DNA from: Amycolatopsis rifamycinica
Lineage (GTDB): Bacteria > Actinomycetota > Actinomycetes > Mycobacteriales > Pseudonocardiaceae
Reading direction: 5' to 3'
NCBI RefSeq assembly: GCF_000695625.1
Contig: NZ_JMQI01000062.1
Span: 62,001-126,000 of the forward strand
DNA length: 64,000 nucleotides
Positions 33,556 through 41,324 of the stretch are shown here, piece by piece (position 1 is the first letter of the stretch; every line of letters starts with the position of its first letter). The translations under genes were made by a program, and so were the position numbers. A model generated the notes under the pieces. The model was not told where the DNA came from. It did not search any database and worked only from the letters and a program-made list of their open reading frames with translations.

Positions 33556-33582
33556 TGTCGATCCACGCGGGTGCCGTTCGTA
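33556..33582 (+). promoter_or_regulatory. ECF42-type promoter of the YCII-sigma operon
   Basis: TGTCGA (33556-33561), a 17-bp spacer ending GCCGTT, and CGTA (33579-33582). It matches the two other copies in the window (42124-42150 and 43403-43429, minus strand) and the ECF42 consensus as I recall it (TGTCGA at -35, CGA/TC-like at -10). It precedes the YCII gene by 35 bp and implies autoregulation by the sigma factor. Confidence 0.75.
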
Positions 33583-33617
33583 TCAGCGGTGAAGGCACCC
33601 GATCCGAGGAGGACGCC

Positions 33618-33962
33618 GTGAAGCAGTACCTGCTCAGCATCTACCAGCCCGACGGCCCGACCCCGCCGCCGGAGGTCCTGGACGGCATCATGCGCGAGGT
33701 CGACGCCCTCAACGCCGACCTCAAGGCCGCCGGGGCGTGGGTGTTCGCCGGAGGGCTCTACCCGCCGTCGAGCGCCACCGTGCTGCGGGCCGCCGACGGG
33801 GGCACCGTCGTCACCGACGGCCCCTACGCCGAAGGCAAGGAACACCTCGGCGGGTTCACCATCATCACCGCCGCCGACCTCGACGCCGCGCTCGCCTGGG
33901 GTGGCCGGCTCGCCGACGCCGTCGCCCCGCTGCCGGTCGAGGTGCGGCCGTTCCGCGAATGA
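33618..33962 (+). CDS. YCII/DGPF domain protein, ECF42 partner
   Basis: 114-aa YCII-related protein. The DGPF-type motif is VTDGPYAEGKEHLGGF, and the N-terminus VKQYLLSIYQPDG is typical. DGPF proteins are the conserved neighbours and targets of ECF42 sigma factors; their biochemical role is unclear. The GTG at 33618 has GAGGAGG 5-6 nt upstream. The stop overlaps the sigma gene start as ATGA. Confidence 0.9.
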   Translation: MKQYLLSIYQPDGPTPPPEVLDGIMREVDALNADLKAAGAWVFAGGLYPPSSATVLRAADGGTVVTDGPYAEGKEHLGGFTIITAADLDAALAWGGRLADAVAPLPVEVRPFRE

Positions 33963-35161
33963 CCGTCGAAGAGGTCTTCGCCGCCGAGTACGGCCGGGCG
34001 GTGTCGGTCCTGGTGCGGGTCTTCGGCGACATCGACGTCGCCGAGGAAGCCGTGCAGGACGCCTTCGCCGAGGCCGTCCGGCGGTGGCCGTCCGCCGGGC
34101 TCCCGCCGAGCCCGGCGGGCTGGATCATCACCACCGCCCGCAACCGTGCCGTCGACCGGCTGCGCCGGGAGTCCGCCCGGGCGGACAAGCACGCCCAGGC
34201 CGCCCTGCTGCAGGCCGGTACCGAGCCCGTGGAGGAGGGCGCCGTGCCCGACGAACGGCTCCGGCTGATCTTCACCTGCTGCCACCCGGCGCTGGCCCGG
34301 CCCGCGCAGGTGGCGTTGACGTTGCGGCTGCTCGGCGGCCTGACCACCGACCGGATCGCGGCGGCGTTCCTGGTCGCCGAGCCCACGATGGCCCAGCGGA
34401 TCGTCCGGGCGAAGAACAAGATCCGCGACGCCGGCATCCCGTACCGCGTCCCGCGTGACGCCGACCTGCCCGCGCGGCTGGCCGCGGTGCTCGCCGTGCT
34501 GTACCTGATCTTCAACGAGGGGTACGCGGCCGGCGCGGGAGAGGAGCTGATCCGCGCCGACCTGTGCCGCGAGGCGATCCGGCTGACCCGGGTCCTGGCG
34601 GAGCTGATGCCGGACGAGCCGGAGGTGCAGGGCCTGCTCGCGCTGATGCTGCTGATCGACGCCCGCCGCGAGACGCGCACGACCGCGTCCGGCGAGATCG
34701 TGCTGCTGGCCGAGCAGGACCGGTCGCGCTGGGACGCGGTGCTGATCGCCGAAGGGCACGAAATCGTCCGCCGCTGCCTGCGCCGCAACCAGCCGGGCCC
34801 GTACCAGATCCAGGCGGCGATCCAGGCCGTGCACACCGACGCGCCCACGGACTGGGCCCAGGTCAAGGCGTTGTACGACCAGCTGCTGGCGTGCACGCCG
34901 ACCCCGGTGGTGGCGTTGCACCGGGCGGTGGCGGTCGCCGAGGTCGACGGCCCGGCCGTGGCACTGGCGCTGGTCGAGGACCTCGAGCTGGCGCGGTACC
35001 CGCTGTTCCACGCCATCCGGGCGGACCTGCTGGACCGGGTGGACCGGCCGGAGGAGGCGATCGCGGCCTACACGGCGGCCATCGGTCTCACGCGCAACGC
35101 GGCGGAGCGGGCTCTGCTGGACCGCAAGCGCCACGCGTGCTCTCGGCGGGTGCACCGATGA
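33959..35161 (+). CDS. ECF42-type RNA polymerase sigma factor with C-terminal TPR-like domain
   Basis: 400-aa sigma factor, much longer than a usual ECF sigma (about 200 aa). Sigma region 2 (about residues 8-75; AEEAVQDAFAEAVRRWP) and region 4 (about 110-165; GGLTTDRIAAAFLVAEPTMA) are followed by about 230 residues of helical repeats. The repeats contain the family blocks LYLIFNEGYAAGAG, LMPDEPEVQGLLALMLL and GPYQIQAAIQAVH. ECF42 members have no anti-sigma factor and need this domain. It is coupled to the YCII gene and has a matching promoter upstream. Confidence 0.92.
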   Translation: MTVEEVFAAEYGRAVSVLVRVFGDIDVAEEAVQDAFAEAVRRWPSAGLPPSPAGWIITTARNRAVDRLRRESARADKHAQAALLQAGTEPVEEGAVPDERLRLIFTCCHPALARPAQVALTLRLLGGLTTDRIAAAFLVAEPTMAQRIVRAKNKIRDAGIPYRVPRDADLPARLAAVLAVLYLIFNEGYAAGAGEELIRADLCREAIRLTRVLAELMPDEPEVQGLLALMLLIDARRETRTTASGEIVLLAEQDRSRWDAVLIAEGHEIVRRCLRRNQPGPYQIQAAIQAVHTDAPTDWAQVKALYDQLLACTPTPVVALHRAVAVAEVDGPAVALALVEDLELARYPLFHAIRADLLDRVDRPEEAIAAYTAAIGLTRNAAERALLDRKRHACSRRVHR

Positions 35162-35223
35162 GAAATCCCCCGCCCGGTCGTCAGTTCTGGTGACCGCTCA
35201 TCCCGGTGGAAGGATCGACGACC

Positions 35224-36231
35224 ATGACCGACGTCAGACTGCCGGGCGGCGACGAGGCCGCGTTCCTCGCGGCGGTCCGCTCGGCCGACCCGGCGCGGTT
35301 CGCGCTCGTCACCGAGCGCCACCGGCGTGACCTGCAGGTGCACTGCTACCGGATGCTCGCGAACTACGAGGACGCCCAGGACCTGACGCAGGAGACGTTC
35401 CTGCGGGCGTGGCACAAACGGGAGTCGTTCCGGGGCGACGCGGCCCTGCGGACCTGGCTGTACCGGATCGCGACGAACGCCTGCCTCGACTTCCTGGACA
35501 AGCGCAACGACCGCACCCCCGTGCCGGCCGCACTGCCGGGCCCGGGGTCCGAGCTGCCGTACCTGCAGCCGTACCCCGACCGGATGCTCCCCGAGGACCC
35601 GCAGGAATCGGTGGTGGCGCGGGAGACGATCGAGCTGGCGTTCATCGTCGCCGTCCAGCACCTGCCGCCGCGGCAGCGGGCGGTGTTCATCCTGCGCGAC
35701 GTCCTCGGCTGGCCGGCGGCGAAGGCCGCCGGCGCCCTCGAGCTGACCGTCGCCTCGGTGACCAGCGCACTGCAGCGGGCCCGGGTGACGGTGCGCGAAC
35801 GGCTGCCCGGCCGCCGCCTCGACTGGCGCAGCCCCGCCACCCACGAGCTGTCGGAGGACGAGCGCGGCGCGGTGAAGTCGTACATCGACGCCCACGAGCG
35901 CAACGACCTCGACGGGCTGATGGCCCTGCTGCGCGACGACCTTCGGTTCGCGATGCTGCCCGATCCGGGCACCGTGACCACGACGGCCGGAGAGGCGGTG
36001 GACGGCTGGGTCTCCGGTGGGCTCTTCCAGCCCGGCCACGACGACTGGCGCGGGGTCACCACGACGGTCAACCGCATGCCCGCCGCCGCGCTGTACCTCC
36101 GCACGCCCGACGCGCCGGAGCACCGGCTCTTCGCCGTCGCGGTCCTGCACATCGCCGAGGGGAAGATCGCCGAGCTCACCGGGTTCGACGCCGCCGGCAA
36201 GCCATGGCTGGGCCTGCCCCCGGCGCTGTGA
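35224..36231 (+). CDS. ECF sigma factor with C-terminal SnoaL-like domain (SigG/SigJ-like)
   Basis: 335-aa sigma factor. Region 2 (HCYRMLANYEDAQDLTQETF) and region 4 (LPPRQRAVFILRDVLGWPAA) occupy residues 20-200. A C-terminal SnoaL/NTF2-like domain (SYIDAHERNDLDGLMALLRD, FAVAVLHIAEGKIAELTG) replaces an anti-sigma factor as internal control, as in the M. tuberculosis SigG/SigJ type. The ATG at 35224 has GGAAGGA about 11 nt upstream. It lies 62 bp after the ECF42 sigma, in the same direction, but has no visible ECF42 promoter. Confidence 0.88.
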   Translation: MTDVRLPGGDEAAFLAAVRSADPARFALVTERHRRDLQVHCYRMLANYEDAQDLTQETFLRAWHKRESFRGDAALRTWLYRIATNACLDFLDKRNDRTPVPAALPGPGSELPYLQPYPDRMLPEDPQESVVARETIELAFIVAVQHLPPRQRAVFILRDVLGWPAAKAAGALELTVASVTSALQRARVTVRERLPGRRLDWRSPATHELSEDERGAVKSYIDAHERNDLDGLMALLRDDLRFAMLPDPGTVTTTAGEAVDGWVSGGLFQPGHDDWRGVTTTVNRMPAAALYLRTPDAPEHRLFAVAVLHIAEGKIAELTGFDAAGKPWLGLPPAL

Positions 36232-36250
36232 TCAGGCAGGTGAACACCAC

Positions 36251-36277
36251 CGCCCCGCCGGCCACGCCGGCGGGGCG
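36251..36277. terminator. Bidirectional hairpin between convergent genes
   Basis: CGCCCCGCCGG and CCGGCGGGGCG form a perfect 11-bp stem around CCACG, 19 bp after the sigma stop and 17 bp before the DHFR-like stop. It serves both converging transcripts. Confidence 0.8.
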
Positions 36278-36294
36278 TCTTGATGGGTCCGCGC

Positions 36295-36861
36295 TCATCG
36301 CCTCGTTTCGTAGCGGGTCAGCACCACCCCGCCGGGGAACGTCCGCGTTTCGACCAGGTTGAGGTTCACCCAGTTGTCCAGCGCCGTGAAGTACGGTGTG
36401 CCGCCGCCCACCAGGATGGGGTAGGTGGCCACGGCGTACTCGTCGATCAGGCCGGCCCGCATGGCGGCCCCGGCGAGCGTGGCGCCGCCGATGCTCATCG
36501 GGCCGCCGTCCTCGGCCTTGAGCCGGGTGATCTCGGCGACCGCGTCGCCGGTGACCACGCGGGTGTTCCAGTCGACCTTGTCGACGGTCGAGGAGAACAC
36601 CACCTTGGGCGTGTCCCGCCAGTTCCGCGCGAACTCGATCTCCGCGGGGGTGGCGTCCGGCTGCTGGTCGCCGGTGGGCCAGTAGGAGCTCATCGCCTCC
36701 CACAGCTTGCGCCCGTACAGGGTCAGTTCGTTCGCCTGCTCCTGCTCGAGCCACCACTGGAACAGCTCGTCGCTCGGCGGCCCGCTCCAGCCGATGTCGT
36801 CGCCGGCCGCGGCGGTGTAGCCGTCGAGGGTCAGGTTCATGCCGAAGATCAGTTTCCGCAT
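36295..36861 (-). CDS. Dihydrofolate reductase/RibD C-terminal domain protein
   Basis: 188-aa member of the RibD_C/DHFR-like family. It starts MRKLIFGMNLTLDGYTAAA; the cofactor region is ELTLYGRKLWEAM, KVVFSSTVDKVDW and MSIGGATLAGAAMRAGLIDE. These NADPH-binding proteins are often called YwjB/YyaP-like and lack the folate-specific residues of FolA. The ATG at 36861 has AGGAGG upstream. Its substrate is unknown. It frequently co-occurs with YCII/ECF modules, as here. Confidence 0.88.
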   Translation of the reverse strand: MRKLIFGMNLTLDGYTAAAGDDIGWSGPPSDELFQWWLEQEQANELTLYGRKLWEAMSSYWPTGDQQPDATPAEIEFARNWRDTPKVVFSSTVDKVDWNTRVVTGDAVAEITRLKAEDGGPMSIGGATLAGAAMRAGLIDEYAVATYPILVGGGTPYFTALDNWVNLNLVETRTFPGGVVLTRYETRR

Positions 36862-37053
36862 CGGGTTCAGCCTCCTGTGAGTCGATCTCACCCCGTATAG
36901 ACGGGTCCGGCGCGGAAACCTCATCGGTGCGTCGTCCTCGTGTTCTGAGTTGCGATATGTGACCTTATCCAAACTCAGCACCCTGGGTGGACTTCTTCTA
37001 ATTTTGAACAGCTATATCTAGTTCTGATTAGGAGGCTTGATAGGGTCCTGACC

Positions 37054-38127
37054 ATGACGGAAGACGCAGGTCAGGTGCGGGTGTGCGAGTACCGGAGGTG
37101 CGGAGCGCCGCTGCCGCCGGCGGTGGGGCGTGGGAGCCGGGCGCGGTTCTGCCAGGACGGGAAAACCTGGGGGCGGCGGAACCTCAGCTGCCGCGACGCC
37201 GAGGCCGTGCTCTCCGACGCCGAGTCGCTGCGGGAAAGCGACACCGCGCTGGACGACACCGCCGTCACCGCGCTCGCCGACCAGGTCGACCGGGTGCTCG
37301 AACCGGCCCGCGGGCTCGTCGAGACGCTCACGACGCTGCGCCACCAGCTGGAGGCGACGACCGCCACCGCTCTGGCCGAACGGGATGCGGCCCTGGCCGA
37401 GGCCGACGAGCACCGCCTGCAGCGTGGCCGCGCGGAAGCCGAAGCCGTCCAGGCCCGGGACACCGCGGAGACCGCCGTTGCCGCGGCCGCCTCGGCGGAG
37501 CGCGAGCAGGCGGCCGCGGTCCGCGAGCGGGACGAGGAACGGGCGGCCCGGCGCGCCGCCGTCCAGGAGCAGCAGCGGGCCGAAGGGCAGCTGGCCGCGG
37601 TGCGCGACGAGCTCGCTCGGGTCGCCGACCGGGCCGATGCCTCCGCGGCTCTCGCCGGTGAACGCGCGGCGGTGATCGCCACCCTGACCGCCGAACTGGC
37701 GGCCGCCCGGGCCGCGTTGGAGGAGGAGCGCGGCCGCGGTCAAGCGGCCGCCGCACGGGCGGACGCGGCCGAGGCGCGGGCCGACGCCGTCCGGGAACGG
37801 CTCGAAGCGGCCCTCGGCGCCGCGCGCGACGAGCACGCGAAGGCGACCGCGGCGCACGAAGCTGCGCTCGATCGCGCCCGTGCCGAGGCCGAGCGCGTGC
37901 GGGCGGGGTTCGACCAGCGGCTCGCCGAGCTGCAGGCGGCGCACGAACAGACCGTCCGGTCGATGCACGAAACGACCACGAACCTCGGCGCCGAGCTGCG
38001 TTCGGCCCACAGTCGCGCCGATACCGCCGAGCGCGAGCTGGCGGACGTGCGCACCATCCTCCGGGAGGCCCCGGAGCTCCCCGAGAAACTTAAGCAGTTG
38101 CTTGACCGTCTGGCGCTCCAGGGTTAA
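37054..38127 (+). CDS. Coiled-coil protein with N-terminal Cys-rich (zinc-finger-like) motif
   Basis: 357-aa protein of unknown function. The first 46 residues hold four cysteines (C11, C16, C33, C46; CEYRRCGAPLPPAVGRG, RARFCQDG). Residues about 90-350 are one long Ala/Glu/Arg-rich coiled coil, resembling KfrA/SMC-like DNA-binding filaments in general character. TAGGGT lies 8 nt before the ATG and the upstream 100 bp are AT-rich for this genome. The C-L-P-GR-C pattern is shared with the small protein at 62047-62427. Its last 38 bases contain an ArsR operator and promoter -35. Confidence 0.75.
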   Translation: MTEDAGQVRVCEYRRCGAPLPPAVGRGSRARFCQDGKTWGRRNLSCRDAEAVLSDAESLRESDTALDDTAVTALADQVDRVLEPARGLVETLTTLRHQLEATTATALAERDAALAEADEHRLQRGRAEAEAVQARDTAETAVAAAASAEREQAAAVRERDEERAARRAAVQEQQRAEGQLAAVRDELARVADRADASAALAGERAAVIATLTAELAAARAALEEERGRGQAAAARADAAEARADAVRERLEAALGAARDEHAKATAAHEAALDRARAEAERVRAGFDQRLAELQAAHEQTVRSMHETTTNLGAELRSAHSRADTAERELADVRTILREAPELPEKLKQLLDRLALQG

Positions 38128-38144
38128 CTTAAGTAGGTGCTTAA
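38090..38144 (+). promoter_or_regulatory. ArsR promoter with two operator palindromes
   Basis: TTAAGCA-GT-TGCTTGA (38090-38105) and TTAAGTA-GG-TGCTTAA (38129-38144) are two copies of one operator, 39 bp apart. Between and across them lie TTGACC (38102-38107), a 17-bp spacer and TAACTT (38125-38130). The second site covers the GTG start at 38137, which implies a leaderless mRNA and tight autorepression. Confidence 0.8.
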
Positions 38145-38481
38145 CCATGAGGAGTCGCTGGACCTGGTGTTCCGCGCCTTGGGCGACCGGACGCGGCGGG
38201 CACTGGTGGAGCGGCTCGTGCGCGGGCCGGCGTCGGTCAGTGAGCTGGCCGAACCGCTGACCATGTCACTGGCCGCCGTCGTGCAGCACCTGCAGGTGCT
38301 GGAGACGGCCGGGATCGTGCGGTCGGAGAAGACCGGCCGCGTCCGCACCTGCCGGCTCGAACCGGAGGCGCTGCGGGTGGGCGAGCACTGGCTGGGACAG
38401 CAGCGCACCACGTGGGAAAGCAGGCTCGACCGGCTCGGCGAGTTCCTCGCCGGCCCAGAAACCACGGAAGGGAGCACGTGA
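38137..38481 (+). CDS. ArsR family winged-helix repressor
   Basis: 114-aa regulator (LDLVFRALGDRTRRALVERL, recognition helix SLAAVVQHLQVLETAGIVR, wing KTGRVRTCRLEPEAL). It has no metal-site cysteine pair. The GTG at 38137 is 6 nt after the -10 box. Its stop overlaps the SRPBCC start by one base (TGATG). It should repress this two-gene operon through the two 16-bp palindromes. Confidence 0.9.
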   Translation: MLNHEESLDLVFRALGDRTRRALVERLVRGPASVSELAEPLTMSLAAVVQHLQVLETAGIVRSEKTGRVRTCRLEPEALRVGEHWLGQQRTTWESRLDRLGEFLAGPETTEGST

Positions 38482-38912
38482 TGACCGTCCTGCACACCAC
38501 CTTCACGCTCGAACGCACCTACCCCGCGGCCCCGGAACGGGTGTTCGCGGCCTGGTCGGACCCGGCCGCGAAGGCCCGCTGGTTCGTCCCCGACGGCACG
38601 CACGGACTCGACTTCCGGGTCGGTGGCACGGAGACCGTCGACGCTCGGGGCCCGGACGGCACGATGCTGAGCGTCGTCTCGACCTACCACGACATCGTGC
38701 CGGATCAGCGGATCGTCTATTCGACGACGCTGAGCGGCGGCCAGGCGCTCGCCACGGTTTCGGTCACCACCGTGGAGCTGCAGGAGGAGGGCGAGGGCAC
38801 GCGGCTGGTGCTCACCGAGCAGGGCACCTTCCTCGACGGCGCCGAGAAGCCGGAGTGGCGTGAGCAGGGCACCGGCGACTGGCTCGACCGGCTCGGCGAC
38901 GCGCTGAAGTGA
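38481..38912 (+). CDS. SRPBCC/AHSA1 domain protein
   Basis: 143-aa START-like protein (FTLERTYPAAPERVFAAWSD, KARWFVPDGTHGLDFRVGG, EEGEGTRLVLTEQGTFLDG). It is co-transcribed with and overlaps the arsR gene. This is one of four AHSA1 proteins in the window. The bound ligand is unknown, and no enzyme is present in the operon. Confidence 0.9.
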   Translation: MTVLHTTFTLERTYPAAPERVFAAWSDPAAKARWFVPDGTHGLDFRVGGTETVDARGPDGTMLSVVSTYHDIVPDQRIVYSTTLSGGQALATVSVTTVELQEEGEGTRLVLTEQGTFLDGAEKPEWREQGTGDWLDRLGDALK

Positions 38913-38916
38913 CGCG

Positions 38917-39855
38917 CTACCGCGCCGGAGCCCGGTAGTTCTGCGGGCTGAGGCCGAACTCGCGCTTGAAGGCCGCGCTGAGGGCGAACGCGCTGCCGTA
39001 GCCGACCTGGCGGGCGATCGCGGCGATCGTGGTGTCCGGGTGCTGGCGCAGCAGGTCCGCGGCCAGCGCGAGGCGCCAGCCGGTCAGGTAGGCCATCGGG
39101 GTTTCGCCAACCGCGGCCGCGAAGCGGCGGGCCAGGGCGGCCCGGGACACGCCGACGTCCGCCGCGAGCTTGGCGACCGTCCACGGCTCGGCCGGCTGGT
39201 GCTGCAGCAGCCGCAGGGCCTGGCCGGCGACCGGGTCTTCGTGCGCCCGGTACCACGCGGGTGCACTGGTGCCCGGCCGGTCGAACCAGGCGCGCAGCGC
39301 GGCGATCAGCAGCAGGTCCAGCAGCCGGTCGAGGACGGCTTCCTGGCCAGGGACGTCCTTGCCGATCTCGGTGGCGAGCAGGCCGACCAGCGGGGTCGGC
39401 CAGTCGGCCGCGCGCAGCACGAGCACCGGCGGCAGCGCGGCCAGGAGCCGTTTGGTCAGCTCGCCGTCCATGCCGTAGGTGCCGGTGAGCAGCACGACCG
39501 GGCCGTCGGTGCCGTGACCCCAGGTGCGGACCCCGACGTCGGCGAGTCCGGTCAGGTGCCCGCCGTCGGAGGTGCGGCACTCCTGGCCGGGCAGGATGAG
39601 CGCCTGCGGCGGGGTTTCGGGGTGGTCGGCGACCAGGTACGGGTCCGGGCCGCGCGCGATCGCGACGTCGCCTTCGCCCATCGAGACGCCTTCGCCGCCC
39701 TCGGGCACGATCCACGCTTCGCCGCGCACCACCGCCACCACGGTCAGCGGCGCCCGGTCTTCGATGCGCAGCGACCACGGCGGGGTCAGCACCGAGCGCA
39801 GCAGGAAGGCGCCGCGGGCGCGGGGGCCGTCGAGGAGCGCGGCGAGCGGGTCCAT
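38917..39855 (-). CDS. AraC family transcriptional regulator (cupin_6 type)
   Basis: 312-aa regulator. The cupin_6 sensor occupies residues about 1-185 (LTVVAVVRGEAWIVPEGG). The C-terminal AraC HTH reads WTVAKLAADVGVSRAALARR and IAAIARQVGYGSAFALSAAF. It is divergent from a truncated NAD(P)-binding reading frame at 39937. In many actinobacteria this AraC type faces an NmrA-like or oxidoreductase gene that it controls; here that target appears to be deleted. Confidence 0.9.
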   Translation of the reverse strand: MDPLAALLDGPRARGAFLLRSVLTPPWSLRIEDRAPLTVVAVVRGEAWIVPEGGEGVSMGEGDVAIARGPDPYLVADHPETPPQALILPGQECRTSDGGHLTGLADVGVRTWGHGTDGPVVLLTGTYGMDGELTKRLLAALPPVLVLRAADWPTPLVGLLATEIGKDVPGQEAVLDRLLDLLLIAALRAWFDRPGTSAPAWYRAHEDPVAGQALRLLQHQPAEPWTVAKLAADVGVSRAALARRFAAAVGETPMAYLTGWRLALAADLLRQHPDTTIAAIARQVGYGSAFALSAAFKREFGLSPQNYRAPAR

Positions 39856-39936
39856 GCCGCAAGCGTAGACGCTGGAACATGCGATCGAGGCTGTCGACCA
39901 TGGAGAGTCTCACCGAGTGCCGCTTGACTGATCGGC

Positions 39937-40053
39937 ATGACAACGAACTTCCTGGCGGTGGGCGGCACCGGCGAGACCGGGCGCCGGGTGGCGGACCGGC
40001 TGCGTGAGCGCGGCCGGCCGGTGCGGAGCGCGGGGACGGGAAAGGGGAAACCG
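39937..40053 (+). pseudogene. Truncated NmrA-like NAD(P)-binding fragment fused in frame to DUF1772 gene
   Basis: Thirty-nine codons starting at the ATG at 39937 encode a Rossmann first strand and glycine loop (MTTNFLAVGGTGETGRRVAD then RLRERGRPV), typical of the start of an NmrA/SDR-like NAD(P)H-binding protein. The frame then runs straight into the DUF1772 protein with no more of that fold. It looks like the leftover 5' end of a gene whose remainder was deleted. Translation through both is possible because the frame is open. Confidence 0.65.
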
Positions 40054-40506
40054 ATGGCGGCGGTGGTGCTGGTGGCCGCGGTGGTCGCGGCGGGGTTGAT
40101 CGCGGGGCTGTTCTATGCCTACGCCTGTTCGGTCATGCCGGGCTTGGCGCGCGGGGACGACAAGACGTTCGTGGAGGGGATGCGCGGGATCAACATCGCG
40201 ATCGTGAACCCGGTGTTCCTGCTGACGTTCCTGGGTGCGCCGCTGCTGGCGGGGGTGGCGGTGTTCCTGAACCCGGGACCGCGGCCGTGGGTGATCGCCG
40301 GGTTCGGGTGCCTGGTGGCGATGCTGGTGATCACCGGGGTGGTCAGCATCCCGCTGAACGACGCCCTCGGCCGCGGCGGCGACGACTACGCGGCCCTGCG
40401 GGCGCGGTTCGAGGCGACGTGGGTGTGCTGGAACGTCCTGCGCGCGCTGGTGAGCACGGCGGGCTTCGGCTGCCTGGTCGCGGCCGTGCTCACCCGGCGC
40501 GGTTAG
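40054..40506 (+). CDS. DUF1772 (anthrone oxygenase-like) membrane protein
   Basis: 150-aa membrane protein with four helices (AAVVLVAAVVAAGLIAGLFY, VFLLTFLGAPLLAGVAVFL, VIAGFGCLVAMLVITGVV, ALVSTAGFGCLVAAVL). It carries the family signature IPLNDALGRGG. DUF1772 proteins include anthrone oxygenases and small integral proteins near redox genes. The ATG at 40054 has its own AAAGGGG ribosome site, so I treat it as the natural start. The frame continues upstream into the NmrA-like remnant. Confidence 0.8.
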   Translation: MAAVVLVAAVVAAGLIAGLFYAYACSVMPGLARGDDKTFVEGMRGINIAIVNPVFLLTFLGAPLLAGVAVFLNPGPRPWVIAGFGCLVAMLVITGVVSIPLNDALGRGGDDYAALRARFEATWVCWNVLRALVSTAGFGCLVAAVLTRRG

Positions 40507-40988
40507 TCCTCGAGGCGGAAGAGCAGGTCGGTGACCCACTGGGCGGGGTCCGGGACTTGGCGGGGGTCGGTGCGCAGCACTTCGAGGCGGCACCCCCATT
40601 CCTCGCCGTCCGGGCCGCCGGTGCGGTCCCAGGTGAGCCCTTCGGCCGTGCCCCAGGCGAGGACGGCCTCGGTGGCGGCGGCCAGCCCGCCGGGTGCGCC
40701 GACGTAGGTTTCCAGGACGTACCGGCCCGCCGGGAGTTCGCCGAGGAAGGCGGGCTCGTCCGGGGTGAAGCCGCCGTCGATGGGGACGCCGGCTTCGACG
40801 GTGAACCGCGGGCCGGGGTGCAGCACGCGGTAGCGGAAGAACGGGGCCCCGGCGAGGCCGGCGCCGCCGGCGGTGAGGGTGCCGATGAGCGGGGGCAGCC
40901 GGTCGGCGATCCGCGGGAACTCGGCGATGCCGAGGGTGGCGCGTTCGGCGACGTACCGCTGGGCCGGCCGGTCGACGACGGTGGGCAT
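40503..40988 (-). CDS. GyrI-like small-molecule-binding domain protein
   Basis: 161-aa protein with the GyrI/AraC effector-binding (SHS2) fold: VDRPAQRYVAERATLGIAEF, FFRYRVLHPGPRFTVEAGVP, LPAGRYVLETYVG and EWGCRLEVLRTDPRQVPDP. Such stand-alone domains bind hydrophobic or cationic drugs. It is the last gene of the sigma-hydrolase-YCII-GyrI operon; its ATG overlaps the YCII stop by one base. Confidence 0.85.
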   Translation of the reverse strand: MPTVVDRPAQRYVAERATLGIAEFPRIADRLPPLIGTLTAGGAGLAGAPFFRYRVLHPGPRFTVEAGVPIDGGFTPDEPAFLGELPAGRYVLETYVGAPGGLAAATEAVLAWGTAEGLTWDRTGGPDGEEWGCRLEVLRTDPRQVPDPAQWVTDLLFRLED

Positions 40989-41323
40989 CAGGCGTAGTCC
41001 TCCGGCTGCAGCATGGGACGGACTTCGATGCTGCCGTAGGCGGCGGCGGGGTGGCGGGCGGCGAGTTCGAGGGCTTCGTCGAGGTCGGCGCAGTCGAGGA
41101 TGACGAAGCCGCCGATCTGTTCCTTGGCTTCGGTGAACGGTCCGTCGGTGAGCAGCACTTCGCCGTCGCGGACGCGGATGGTGGTGGCTTCGGCCGGCGG
41201 GCGGAGGCCACCGCCGCCGCGGAGCTTGCCGCGGCGTTCGAGGTCTTCGCTCCAGCCGCCGCAGCCGTCGTTTTGGTGTTCTTCGGCGGTTTCGTCGCCG
41301 CAGATCATCAGCAGGTACTGCAT
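40988..41323 (-). CDS. YCII/DGPF domain protein, ECF42 partner
   Basis: 111-aa YCII-related protein with the exact DGPF motif (LLTDGPFTEAKEQIGGF) and family N-terminus MQYLLMICGDE. It lies 1 bp after the alpha/beta hydrolase stop, in an operon downstream of the second ECF42 sigma. A promoter of the ECF42 type lies upstream of the hydrolase at 42124-42150. It is the second DGPF gene in the window, which strengthens the sigma assignment. Confidence 0.9.
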   Translation of the reverse strand: MQYLLMICGDETAEEHQNDGCGGWSEDLERRGKLRGGGGLRPPAEATTIRVRDGEVLLTDGPFTEAKEQIGGFVILDCADLDEALELAARHPAAAYGSIEVRPMLQPEDYA

Positions 41324-41324
41324 G

